Of a DNA stretch of 64,000 nucleotides, positions 8,701 to 16,985 are shown piece after piece. The stretch spans positions 24,446 to 88,445 of the forward strand of contig JBNKCX010000015.1 of the NCBI GenBank assembly GCA_050287965.1, given 5' to 3'. Positions within the stretch are counted from its first letter, which is position 1; the number at the start of each line of letters is the position of its first letter. The position numbers and the translations under genes were made by a program. This stretch comes from CBFDBF01 sp050287965 (lineage in GTDB: Bacteria > Pseudomonadota > Gammaproteobacteria > Chromatiales > Chromatiaceae). A model generated the notes under the pieces. That model did not search any database. It worked only from the letters and a program-made list of their open reading frames with translations, and was not told where the DNA came from.

Positions 8701-9236
8701 TGCGTGTACTCCTCGTCGGGTTCAAGGGGTTCTTCGTGGGCTATCCCCTTATGACAATCGATACAGGTCTTTTCTTCATCTATCGCCCTGCCATGGCGGT
8801 TACGTCCGCTCCGGGACTGCGCGGAAAGGTCCATCTGATCGAAAGCATGGCAGCTGCGGCATTCGCGGGAGTCAGTGGATTTCATTTTCTCCCAGACACG
8901 GCTGGCCATGTCCCAACGGTATCGCTCATAATCTTCTTTAGTGCTGATAGTCCCCAGAATTTCGTGCCATACATCCTTGGCGGCGATTATTTTGGCCTTC
9001 ATTTTTGGAAAAAAATCTTCCGGGACGTGACAATCCGCGCATGTGGCACGTACGCCGGAGGCGTTCTGATAGTGTATGGATTGCTTGTATTCTTCCATGG
9101 GAATTTCCATGGAGTGGCAGGACCCACAGAACTCCATGTCGTTAGTCGCCAATATGCCTAAATTCGCAATACCGGCGAAAATTATTCCTGCCACAAAGAC
9201 CAGAAACAGGAGAAAGACCGATTTCCCGTAGGCCAT
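8697..9236 (-). CDS. NapC/NirT-type membrane-anchored tetraheme cytochrome c
   Basis: A 179-residue protein with one N-terminal membrane helix (residues about 5-28) and four heme motifs: CGSCH, CADCH, CRSCH and CIDCH. The spacing and the MEFCGSCHSME start are typical of the NapC/NirT/NrfH family, which oxidises quinol at the membrane and passes electrons to periplasmic reductases. GAGAGGTG precedes the ATG. No nitrate, nitrite or other reductase is adjacent; the only coupled gene is the ankyrin protein, so the terminal acceptor is unknown. Confidence 0.93.
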   Translation of the reverse strand: MAYGKSVFLLFLVFVAGIIFAGIANLGILATNDMEFCGSCHSMEIPMEEYKQSIHYQNASGVRATCADCHVPEDFFPKMKAKIIAAKDVWHEILGTISTKEDYERYRWDMASRVWEKMKSTDSRECRSCHAFDQMDLSAQSRSGRNRHGRAIDEEKTCIDCHKGIAHEEPLEPDEEYTQ

Positions 9237-9662
9237 TATGCATCACCTCTCTATTACTTCATATTCAGCCGAATTTATTGTTTACAACGCCCTCTACACA
9301 CGGTTCGCCAGGGTGAGGGTCTATTGATTATCAGGATGTGAAATGAGAGAGAAGTGCGGGGAAATGACCCTTCAATCTCCTGCTTCATTTCCACCCGCGG
9401 CAGAAAACAATTCTTATTATTATTATTGAAAGCGGATATTAAGTGAAGGGGTGGGAAAAAGCAAAGACCAACTCAAATTATAAGGAATATGAAAGAATAT
9501 AATAAAACACTATTATAGTTATAGAATGTCGAGGGACGGATCAAAGTGCAGACGGGATTTTCCGTAGGATGTCAGGGGTTAAAAACCTCTGGTTTTGAGG
9601 GCATATGCGGCAACCGATGTTTTCCGGGGCGTCATTTTTTTCCGGAGGTTAAGGGAAGAGTT
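9237..9662. promoter_or_regulatory. AT-rich divergent intergenic region
   Basis: 426 bases between the tetraheme cytochrome gene (minus) and the hemerythrin gene (plus). It is clearly richer in A and T than its neighbours, with four TTA units in a row around 9414-9428 and repeated TATAAT-like words near 9500-9525. It should hold both promoters. I found no convincing FNR or sigma-54 site. An in-frame ATG at 9546 would lengthen the hemerythrin, but has no ribosome-binding site. Confidence 0.5.
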
Positions 9663-10097
9663 ATGGGTACTATCACCGAAAATATGGCAGCAGACCACAG
9701 GCGTTGCGACGAGCTGTTCGCTGACGCAGAGATGCTGGTGGATAAATCGGATTGGCAGCGGGGTTCGGATCATTTCAAGGAGTTTCGTGATGCCATGGGG
9801 CATCATTTCGCCATGGAGGAAGAGGTGTTATTTCCGAGTTTTGAGGCGTGCACCGGCCAGACTGCGGGGCCTACCCAGGTGATGCGTATGGAGCATATGC
9901 AGATGCGGCAGCTTCTTACGGATATGTTGCACGCGGTGGAAAGAGAGGACCGGGAAGTATTTCTTGGGTTGTCGGAGACGCTGATGATCTTAATGCAGCA
10001 GCATAATATGAAAGAGGAACAGATGCTTTATCCCATGGCTGATCGGGTGTTGGCCCCGGATGTCGAAGCGGTTATCCGGAAAATGGAGTCGTTGTAG
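9663..10097 (+). CDS. Hemerythrin-like (HHE) protein
   Basis: A 144-residue four-helix protein with the hemerythrin iron ligands in order: ADHRRCDELF, then HHFAMEEEVLFP, then MEHMQMR, then QQHNMKEEQMLYP. Such proteins bind O2 or NO through a di-iron site. The start is taken at 9663 because AAGGGAAGAG lies 3-12 bases before it, and the protein then begins with the first helix. A DUF2249 protein and a polytopic membrane protein follow in the same operon, a combination seen in nitric-oxide and oxygen responses. Confidence 0.9.
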   Translation: MGTITENMAADHRRCDELFADAEMLVDKSDWQRGSDHFKEFRDAMGHHFAMEEEVLFPSFEACTGQTAGPTQVMRMEHMQMRQLLTDMLHAVEREDREVFLGLSETLMILMQQHNMKEEQMLYPMADRVLAPDVEAVIRKMESL

Positions 10098-10124
10098 ATT
10101 TCCGGCGTTGCTTTGTCCGCAGAT

Positions 10125-10376
10125 ATGGAACACATCCTGGATGTCAGCATGCTTGAACCCTGTGAGCCACTGGAGCGCACCTTGGCCGCAATACAAAATC
10201 TGCAGGCGGGGGACTATCTCAAGGTAATACATCGCAGGGAACCGCATCTTCTCTACCCCATGCTGGAGAAATCCGGATATGCCTGGCGTACCCGCCCTGG
10301 AGGGCTGTCGGAGTTCGAAATATTTATCTGGCGGCGGGAAGACAGGGCGGCGGAAGCGGCGGTGTTGAGCAGCTGA
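10125..10376 (+). CDS. DUF2249 domain protein
   Basis: An 83-residue protein starting MEHILDVSMLEPCEPLERTLAAI, the normal beginning of DUF2249 proteins, with the typical ending EIFIWRRE. DUF2249 proteins occur beside hemerythrins, NnrS and denitrification genes, but their biochemistry is not known. A TTG four codons upstream (10113) is another possible start. The stop overlaps the ATG of the next gene, so the two are translationally coupled. Confidence 0.85.
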   Translation: MEHILDVSMLEPCEPLERTLAAIQNLQAGDYLKVIHRREPHLLYPMLEKSGYAWRTRPGGLSEFEIFIWRREDRAAEAAVLSS

Positions 10377-11734
10377 TGTCACAAATCCCCGACCGAGGGT
10401 TGACTACCGCTGATCTTTCCCTGGAACAGGCGCCGCCTATTTCTGTTCCGTTTCGTTTTTTCCTTACGGCGCCGCTGTTTGCCCTGGCGGGTGGCGTTCT
10501 GCTTTTCATTTACGGTCCGGAAGCGCTTTCATCCCGTTGGGCACCCGCCACCCTCGCGTTAACTCATCTATATACGCTGGGTGTACTGGCAATGGTTATG
10601 TGCGGGGCGATGATGCAGATGCTTCCGGTACTGGCCGGTCATCCGGTTCCTCGGGTGGTTTTGGTGGGCAATCTGGTACATCCTCTGCTGACTCTTGGTA
10701 CTATTGCCCTGGCGGCGGCCTTTCTGTCCGGATCGCATGTAGTGATGATCGGCGCTGCATCCATGCTCGGGCTCGGCTTCCTGATATTTGTAGTGGCGGT
10801 GGTGATAGCTCTGCAGCGCATCAAGATTCCCAACGTTACTATTACCGGGATGCGGGCGGCCGTCTTCGCCTTGGCGATTACCGTCGGACTTGGGTTGATG
10901 CTGGCGGGAGGGCTCTCCGGATGGGTGCCCGGGATGCACCTGTTTCTATATACCGATCTTCATCTTACCTGGGGAATGCTCGGCTGGGTGGGGTTGCTGG
11001 TGGTTGCCGTTTCCTATCAGATGATACCCATGTTTCAGGTTACGCCCGAGTATCCTCAGATACTTCGGCGCCTGCTCGTGCCCGCGGTTTTTGCGGCCTT
11101 GATAATCTGGAGTCTGCTCTTTTTCTTTGCCGAGAAGGGGTATATTCGAACTGAAACTGCCGGCGTATGGTTTGTGATCCCGCTCTCAGGGTTGCTTCTT
11201 TTCGCGGCAGTGACTCTGCGCCTGCAGATGCATCGGCGACGGCGTATCTCCGATGTCACGTTGCTATTCTGGCGTACCGGCCTGATAGCGATGTTTGTAG
11301 GCGGGGGTATATGGATTCTGGCGCCGTTGTTTCCGGCTCTTATGCAGATGACTGCCGCGCATTTGATTATCGGTATCGTTATGGTGTTAGGTTCCGCGGT
11401 TTCGCTGCTCAACGGAATGCTTTACAAGATTGTGCCCTTTCTTTCCTGGTTCCACCTGCAGAACAGGCAGTTGACGTTTATGTGTATGACGGTACAGGTG
11501 CCGAATATGAAACAGCTGTTGCCCGATAAAGCGGCAATAAGACAGTTTCGGATCCATCTCGCGGCGCTGACGGTATTATTGCCGGCGGTGCTGCTGCCCG
11601 GGTGGTTTGCGCATATCGCCGGGCTTTTGCTCGCATTATCCGCGTTGTTGCTGTGGATCAATCTGGTGCTGGTGGTGGTCTATTATCGACGGACCGACCG
11701 CGCCCTGCATGAGGCCGTTGAAAAGACTTTTTGA
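10376..11734 (+). CDS. Polytopic membrane protein, NnrS/heme-copper-oxidase-like
   Basis: A 452-residue protein with about 12 membrane helices and very little soluble sequence. Histidines in helices (ALTHLYTLGVLAMVMCGAMMQMLPVLAGHP, given here in part; also a HLTWG motif and a HLIIG motif) could bind heme or copper, as in NnrS or oxidase subunit I relatives. I cannot place it firmly in either family. The start overlaps the DUF2249 stop by one base, and the hemerythrin gene lies upstream, so a role in handling NO or O2 is the best inference. It converges on nadA with 19 bases between the stops. Confidence 0.7.
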   Translation: MSQIPDRGLTTADLSLEQAPPISVPFRFFLTAPLFALAGGVLLFIYGPEALSSRWAPATLALTHLYTLGVLAMVMCGAMMQMLPVLAGHPVPRVVLVGNLVHPLLTLGTIALAAAFLSGSHVVMIGAASMLGLGFLIFVVAVVIALQRIKIPNVTITGMRAAVFALAITVGLGLMLAGGLSGWVPGMHLFLYTDLHLTWGMLGWVGLLVVAVSYQMIPMFQVTPEYPQILRRLLVPAVFAALIIWSLLFFFAEKGYIRTETAGVWFVIPLSGLLLFAAVTLRLQMHRRRRISDVTLLFWRTGLIAMFVGGGIWILAPLFPALMQMTAAHLIIGIVMVLGSAVSLLNGMLYKIVPFLSWFHLQNRQLTFMCMTVQVPNMKQLLPDKAAIRQFRIHLAALTVLLPAVLLPGWFAHIAGLLLALSALLLWINLVLVVVYYRRTDRALHEAVEKTF

Positions 11735-11753
11735 CCTGCTGTTGTAGGTGACT

Positions 11754-12842
11754 TCAGGCATTGCCCTTGTTTTTCATGCCGATGCCGTGTTCCCGGGCGA
11801 AGTCGAGCATTCTTCGGATGGGTGTCACCGCCTGGCGGCAGAGATTCATATCAATATGAATTTCGTTGCTTTCATTCTCAAATACCTGTACCAGGTTATG
11901 CAGTGAATTCATCGCCATCCAGGGGCAGTGCGCGCAGCTGATACAGGTGGCACCTTCGCCCGCGGTGGGGGCTTCAATCAGCTTTTTATGCGGGGCCAAT
12001 TGCTGCATCTTATAAAAGATGCCGGCATCCGTTGCCACGATAAATTCTTCATTGTCCATGCTGGTTACAGCGTTGATAAGGGCAGTGGTGGAGCCCACCA
12101 CGTCCGCCTGTTGAATGATATTGCCCGGAGACTCCGGATGGACCAATATGGCGGCATTCGGGTGAAGCCTGTGCAGGCGTTCCAAAGCCACCGACTTGAA
12201 TTCTTCATGCACCACGCAGGAGCCTTCCCAAAAGAGCATCTCCGCTCCCGTCATCTTTTGTACATAGTGCCCGAGATGCTTGTCCGGGGCCCACAGGATC
12301 TTTTCCCCTTGTTCATGGAGATGCCTGACGATCGGAAGGGCTATGCCGGAGGTGACCACCCAATCGGAACGTGCCTTAACTTCCGCGCTGGTGTTGGCGT
12401 AGACCACCACGGTATGCTCCGGATGTGCGTCGCAGAAATCTGAAAATTCGCCGGCCGGACAGCCCTCATCCAGAGAGCAGGTTGCATTCAGATCGGGCAT
12501 CAGAATTCGTTTTTCCGGATTGAGTATTTTCGCCGTTTCTCCCATAAAGCGAACACCACAGACGACCAGGGTATCCGCTTGCTGTTCAGAGCCGAACCTG
12601 GCCATTTCCAATGAATCGGCCACGCAGCCCCCTGTTTCCTCGGCCAGTGACTGGAGATCAGCGTCGGTGTAGTAGTGGGCGACCATTACCGCATTATGCT
12701 CTTTGAGAAGCTTCTTGATCCGCTCCTTCAGTGCCTCTTTTTCGCCCGCGGACAGTTCCGGCCATTGCGGATGGGGCGGGATCTCTATCCGGCGGCTTGC
12801 GGTTGTTTCAGGTGATATCAAGTCGGTCATGACGGTTCTCAT
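11754..12842 (-). CDS. nadA: Quinolinate synthase
   Basis: A 362-residue NadA, which condenses iminoaspartate with dihydroxyacetone phosphate to quinolinate in NAD synthesis. The three cysteines for the [4Fe-4S] cluster are visible: one in ETGGCVADS, one in DEGCPAGEF, and one in the CISCAHCPWMAMN motif. The N-terminal AHYYTDADLQ motif is also typical. The gene starts 9 bases after the stop of the NrtR-like regulator on the same strand, so the two form an operon that is probably self-regulated. ATG at 12830 is a second possible start. Confidence 0.96.
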   Translation of the reverse strand: MRTVMTDLISPETTASRRIEIPPHPQWPELSAGEKEALKERIKKLLKEHNAVMVAHYYTDADLQSLAEETGGCVADSLEMARFGSEQQADTLVVCGVRFMGETAKILNPEKRILMPDLNATCSLDEGCPAGEFSDFCDAHPEHTVVVYANTSAEVKARSDWVVTSGIALPIVRHLHEQGEKILWAPDKHLGHYVQKMTGAEMLFWEGSCVVHEEFKSVALERLHRLHPNAAILVHPESPGNIIQQADVVGSTTALINAVTSMDNEEFIVATDAGIFYKMQQLAPHKKLIEAPTAGEGATCISCAHCPWMAMNSLHNLVQVFENESNEIHIDMNLCRQAVTPIRRMLDFAREHGIGMKNKGNA

Positions 12843-12851
12843 TGCGGCAGG

Positions 12852-13526
12852 TTATCGGTAAATTTCAACCCGGTCCGGGTGTTTTACCCGGTAAACGCGG
12901 GCCGGGCGGTGTTTACCGTTACGTCGCTGTTCGCCGGTCTCTTCAATCTGGCCCAGGGACAGTATGGATTTACGGAAATTGCGTTTATCCAGTTTTTCGT
13001 TGCGCAGAATTTCATACACGGTCTGAAGCTCGCTGAGGGTAAAGGTCTCAGGCATAAACTGGAAGGCAACGGTAGAGTAATTCAGCTTTGCGACCAGACG
13101 GTTATGTGCCAGGGTAATAATTTCATGATGGTCAAAAGCCAATTCGGGCAGATCATCCAGGGTAAACCATGCGACCTGATCCGCGTCGCTGGAGGCGCGG
13201 GCCTGCAGACGTTCAGAGCAGACCAGCGCGTAATAGGTAACGCTGATCACCCGTTCTCTCGGATCCCGTTCGGGTCGACCGAAGGTATAGAGCTGCTCGA
13301 GAAAGATACCGCTCAGGCCGGTTTCCTCCTGCAATTCCCTCATCGCGCATTGATCGAGATCCTCATTGATGTTCAGGAATCCCCCCGGCAGCGCCCACAT
13401 GCCCAGATAGGGTTCTCTGCCCCTGCGGATAAGCAGGAGTTGCAGACGACCCTTACGAATGGAAAACACCACAACATCAGTAGTGACCGCAGGGTGAGGG
13501 TAGGGGTAACAGAATCTGGCCGGCAC
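12852..13526 (-). CDS. nrtR: NrtR-like Nudix-domain regulator of NAD metabolism
   Basis: A 224-residue protein with an N-terminal Nudix domain (residues about 12-140) and a C-terminal winged-helix domain (about 150-224, FTLSELQTVYEILRNEKLDKRNF). The Nudix box is complete (G-x5-E-x7-RELQEETG), so it may still hydrolyse ADP-ribose, although many NrtR proteins only bind it. NrtR represses NAD genes until ADP-ribose binds. Gene context supports this: nadA is 9 bases downstream, and a 17-base imperfect palindrome lies just upstream. The start is GTG; GGAG lies about 11 bases before it. Confidence 0.88.
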   Translation of the reverse strand: MPARFCYPYPHPAVTTDVVVFSIRKGRLQLLLIRRGREPYLGMWALPGGFLNINEDLDQCAMRELQEETGLSGIFLEQLYTFGRPERDPRERVISVTYYALVCSERLQARASSDADQVAWFTLDDLPELAFDHHEIITLAHNRLVAKLNYSTVAFQFMPETFTLSELQTVYEILRNEKLDKRNFRKSILSLGQIEETGEQRRNGKHRPARVYRVKHPDRVEIYR

Positions 13527-13547
13527 CGGGTTTAGGTCTCCATGGAA

Positions 13548-13564
13548 AGTGTAATTTATACACT
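13548..13564. promoter_or_regulatory. Candidate NrtR operator
   Basis: AGTGTA, five bases, TACACT: two perfect 6-base half-sites centred 30 bases upstream of the nrtR GTG start. The site would cover the promoter of nrtR-nadA. Its form agrees with the palindromic, AT-rich operators of NrtR regulators, but binding is inferred only. Confidence 0.6.
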
Positions 13565-13739
13565 AATTAATATTCAAAAGATAGGCTAAAGCGGAAATTA
13601 CAGACGGATTCCGCTCTGCCTGGACGGTGGAGTGATCAGAACCGGTATCCCCTGTTTCCCGGGATCACGCTTACGGGGGCTGGAGGTAATCAGGGCGGTG
13701 GCTTAGAATCCTATTTTTACAAGCAGGTGTTTCCCTCTA

Positions 13740-14651
13740 ATGGCTGACAGAAACGGCTCCTCTAAGTTGGTTGTGGCGATCTCCTCCCGGGCCCTTTTTG
13801 ACCTGGACGATTCCCATGCCGTGTTTGAGTCGCAAGGTATAGACGCCTACTGTAAGTACCAGATTGAACACGAGGAGGATATCCTCGAGCCGGGCGTGGC
13901 TTTTCCGTTGGTAAAGAAGCTGTTGGCGCTCAACAGGCATTTTGGTGAAACAGCGGCGGTGGAGGTTATCCTGCTCTCCCGCAACAGTGCCGATACCGGG
14001 TTGAGGATATTCAACTCCATTGCCCACCATCAATTGGGTATTATCCGGGCGGCATTCTGTGGCGGGGTGAGTCCTTATCGCTATGTCTCCGCCATGGGCG
14101 CGCATCTTTTTCTGTCGGCGGACCCCGACGACGTGAGCATGGCCCTTGACGCCGGTATCGCCGCAGCTACTATCCTCCCCTCAACTACCGGCGGATCACC
14201 GAGAGGGGAAGGTGAGCAATTGCGGATAGCCTTCGACGGGGACGCGGTCATATTTTCCGATGAGGCTGAGCGTATATACAAGACCGAAGGTCTGGATGCC
14301 TTTTCCGCGAGTGAAAAGGCGGCGGCACGCAAGCCTCTGTCCGGAGGGCCGTTCAAAGAGTTCCTTTCGGCGTTGCATCGCATGCAGGTGGCCGCGCCAC
14401 CGGATGTCTCTCCCATACGTACCGCCCTGGTTACCGCCCGCGCCGCCCCCGCCCATGAAAGGGTTATTCGGACGTTACGGGCATGGAATATCCGGATTGA
14501 TGAGGCATTTTTCCTCGGGGGTATGGATAAGAGCGAATTTCTCCGCTCCTTTGGCGCGGATATATTCTTTGATGATCAGAAAGGGCACTGCGAGTCGGCG
14601 CGTCAGCACGTCCCCACGGGGCATGTGCCCCACGGGGTTGCCAATAGGTGA
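13740..14651 (+). CDS. Cytosolic 5'-nucleotidase (5_nucleotid family)
   Basis: A 303-residue protein of the bacterial family related to cytosolic 5'-nucleotidase I, which dephosphorylates nucleoside monophosphates. Recognisable parts are VVAISSRALFDLDDSH at the N-terminus (nucleophile aspartates), VEVILLSRNSADTG in the middle, LRIAFDGDAVIFSDE, and the C-terminal FFDDQKGHCESA. The gene stands alone on the plus strand between divergent nrtR and the convergent FimX-like gene. The last 12 residues after SARQHV are not part of the core and may be neutral extension. Confidence 0.87.
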   Translation: MADRNGSSKLVVAISSRALFDLDDSHAVFESQGIDAYCKYQIEHEEDILEPGVAFPLVKKLLALNRHFGETAAVEVILLSRNSADTGLRIFNSIAHHQLGIIRAAFCGGVSPYRYVSAMGAHLFLSADPDDVSMALDAGIAAATILPSTTGGSPRGEGEQLRIAFDGDAVIFSDEAERIYKTEGLDAFSASEKAAARKPLSGGPFKEFLSALHRMQVAAPPDVSPIRTALVTARAAPAHERVIRTLRAWNIRIDEAFFLGGMDKSEFLRSFGADIFFDDQKGHCESARQHVPTGHVPHGVANR

Positions 14652-14772
14652 TCAGTTGTTAGTTCGTAGGGCGGGATACACCCGTCATTCGGCAGGGAGG
14701 TTGAAAGTAAGAAGTAAGGAGTTAGAGGTTTGTAGGGTGGGGCCTTGCCCCACCTTGGATGATGGTGGTTGA
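14652..14772. repeat. Intergenic REP-like palindromes
   Basis: Contains a perfect 8-base-pair hairpin at 14736-14754 (GGTGGGGC, loop CTT, GCCCCACC) preceded by GTA, and a related GTAGGGCGGG-ATACAC-CCGTC hairpin near 14667-14685. The same GTAGGGYGG type recurs near 38510 on the other strand. No T run follows, so it is more likely repeat material than an intrinsic terminator, though it may stop transcription of the two converging genes. Confidence 0.55.
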
Positions 14773-16875
14773 TCAGACGGAGTTGAAGTCGTAGGAGATG
14801 GTTTCCGACGGTTTCTGCAGGAAATTACCCTGAATGTAGTTGACTCCTACGGTCCACAGCACGGCTAAACTGTTTGCGTCTTCAACCCCCATGGCGACAC
14901 TGCTTATGTCGTAGGATTTCGCTTTCTTATGCAATTCATGCAGTTTGTCCTGCAGTTCCTGGTTGCTGGCCAGGTTCTGAGTGAAAGAACTGTCAAGCTT
15001 TACATAATCCACGGGCAGGTGTTTGAGAAGGGTGTCGGCCTTGGGGTTCAGACCGAACTGGTCAATGGCGATCTGACAACGGATCTTTTTTAATCCTTCT
15101 ATCAATTTCTTCGCCGCCTGGGTATGGGCCCGCAGGTCGGAATCGCGGAACTGGAAGGTAAGCCATGCGCCTTTGGCGTTCGCTTCTCTAAGTTTGTCGC
15201 AAATCCACAACAGCAGCGACTCGTCCTCAATTCCATCCCCCGAGATGTTAATGAAAAATTTCACCTTATGCCCCTGCGCCCGTTGTTTGCTCAGTTCGGT
15301 CAGGGCATGCTTGATTATCCAGCGATCGACCTGGGACATGAGAGAGGCGCGTTCTGCGTGAGAAAGAAAATCCTCCGGCAGAATCTCTTCATCGTCATCA
15401 CTCAACAACCTGAGCAGAACCGCGTAGTTTTCACGGGTATCGCCCTGGAGGCTGACGATAGGCTGATAAAGCAGTTTGAAACGATCTTTCTCAAGAGCCT
15501 GTTTAATAAGCTCTATGGTTCGGGTGTCCTCGCTCACTTGTTCAGTGAGGCCGGGTTTCATCTCGGCTTCGTCATACGAAAGGGTCATGTTGCCCCCTTC
15601 GTTGCGAACCGATTCGCAGGCGTTAAATGCCTGATTGATGAGTTCCTGGCTGTTGACCGTGTTAGCCGTTAGATAACCTATGCCGATACTGCAGGTGATC
15701 TTGGTTTTAACAGGAGCAGCCGCATACTTATGGCCGGAAACGGCACCGCGGATCTCCTCGGCGAACGGCTCCGCCTCCTCGGGATGAGACAGTCCGGAAA
15801 GGATTACAAACGTATGGTCTCCGAATCTGGCAAGTAGATCGTCTTCGCCGACCTGGCTGCTCAATACACCGGCAATCTCCTTCAGGATCGCATCGCCGGA
15901 ATTCACGCCAACCGCACTTCGCAATTTGGGGAATTCATCGATCAGGATATAAATAAGCGAGAGAGGCGGCTGCAGGGTATCATCGGAAGCCGTGATTTCA
16001 TCCAGCTTCTCCATGAAATATTGTCGGTTGGCCAGGCCGGTCTGCGTATCCTGCTTCATAAGCAGGTTCATCTTGTGTTCCAGCTCTTTGCCCAACGATT
16101 GATCGCGGATTATGATCTGAGTGCAGGGCTCGCCGTCCACACTGGCGGGCGAGAACTCCAGTTTGGAATCGAATATTTTTCCGTCGCTTCTGCGGCATCT
16201 TATTTCGAGCTCCGAGGCTCCTTCGGATTTATCCAGCGAACGGAGAAAGTCCTTGAATATCTGCAGATCCTCCGAAGCCACCATGTCGAGTATCGGCAAA
16301 CCTTCAATATCATCCATTTCCATATAGCCAAACATGTCCAGGTAGGCCTGGTTGGCATTGATGTACATCCCCTCGTGTACGTAGGCTATCGCATCCCGGG
16401 AATATTCCACCAGAGAGTTGCAGCGTTCCTCCATTTCCAGCAGCTTGGATTTTAGTAGCTTGAGCTTGCGCCGATCGCTGAGATTGGCGTATTCACGGGT
16501 GACCGCTAACTTGATATGTTCCAGATCATTCTTGGGAATCATGTCATGAGCGCCTTTACTCATGGCTTCGTACAGCGGCTTTTTATTCTTTATGCTCTCC
16601 GGGTAAAGCATGATAAGAGGGGTGTCGCCCGCCGCCTTCTGGCACATGGAGACCACATGGCGCGACTCCAGTTCGGCGGTTCCGATAGAGTAGAGGATTG
16701 TGTCAAGCGCGGTATTGGTCAGTGCTTCGACCAGATCCTCTTCCTTATCGACACGTTTGAAGTGTATCGCTAACCCGGAATTACGCAGGGTGCTGACATA
16801 GACCTCTGTGTCGTTAGGAGAGTCATCAATTACCAGAAGCTCTATCGCTGATTCAGTACGTAATTTTCCATTCAT
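14773..16875 (-). CDS. FimX-like REC-PAS-GGDEF-EAL protein with degenerate catalytic motifs
   Basis: A 700-residue protein with an N-terminal receiver-like domain (residues about 10-130), PAS (about 150-265), GGDEF (about 280-430) and EAL (about 450-700). All catalytic signatures are changed: the receiver has DTILYSIG where the phosphorylated Asp should be, the GGDEF position reads RFGDHTFVIL, and the EAL position reads AVLLRL. This is the FimX pattern, in which the EAL domain binds c-di-GMP without cutting it and controls type IV pilus assembly. The next gene upstream on the same strand encodes a PilZ-like protein, which supports a c-di-GMP effector role. I did not see pilus genes in the window. 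Confidence 0.85.
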   Translation of the reverse strand: MNGKLRTESAIELLVIDDSPNDTEVYVSTLRNSGLAIHFKRVDKEEDLVEALTNTALDTILYSIGTAELESRHVVSMCQKAAGDTPLIMLYPESIKNKKPLYEAMSKGAHDMIPKNDLEHIKLAVTREYANLSDRRKLKLLKSKLLEMEERCNSLVEYSRDAIAYVHEGMYINANQAYLDMFGYMEMDDIEGLPILDMVASEDLQIFKDFLRSLDKSEGASELEIRCRRSDGKIFDSKLEFSPASVDGEPCTQIIIRDQSLGKELEHKMNLLMKQDTQTGLANRQYFMEKLDEITASDDTLQPPLSLIYILIDEFPKLRSAVGVNSGDAILKEIAGVLSSQVGEDDLLARFGDHTFVILSGLSHPEEAEPFAEEIRGAVSGHKYAAAPVKTKITCSIGIGYLTANTVNSQELINQAFNACESVRNEGGNMTLSYDEAEMKPGLTEQVSEDTRTIELIKQALEKDRFKLLYQPIVSLQGDTRENYAVLLRLLSDDDEEILPEDFLSHAERASLMSQVDRWIIKHALTELSKQRAQGHKVKFFINISGDGIEDESLLLWICDKLREANAKGAWLTFQFRDSDLRAHTQAAKKLIEGLKKIRCQIAIDQFGLNPKADTLLKHLPVDYVKLDSSFTQNLASNQELQDKLHELHKKAKSYDISSVAMGVEDANSLAVLWTVGVNYIQGNFLQKPSETISYDFNSV

Positions 16876-16985
16876 TGCAAATACGCCAATCGCAGCAGGC
16901 GGGTCATTTAACCTGTTATTTTAATTGAAGAGGACTGTTATGCAGCATGGCCCTTCCATTTCACCGATCGGAGAGATGTCCATGA

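Noticed and set aside
7949..8941. 330-codon plus-strand frame over the ankyrin and tetraheme genes
   Set aside because: Serine- and proline-rich shadow produced by the repetitive ankyrin codons on the other strand.
9546..9662. Longer hemerythrin starting at 9546
   Set aside because: The extra 39 residues have no hemerythrin similarity and the ribosome-binding site is just before 9663.
14773..16875. Active diguanylate cyclase or phosphodiesterase
   Set aside because: GGDEF is replaced by a GDHTF-type sequence and EAL by an AVLLR-type sequence, so neither activity is expected.
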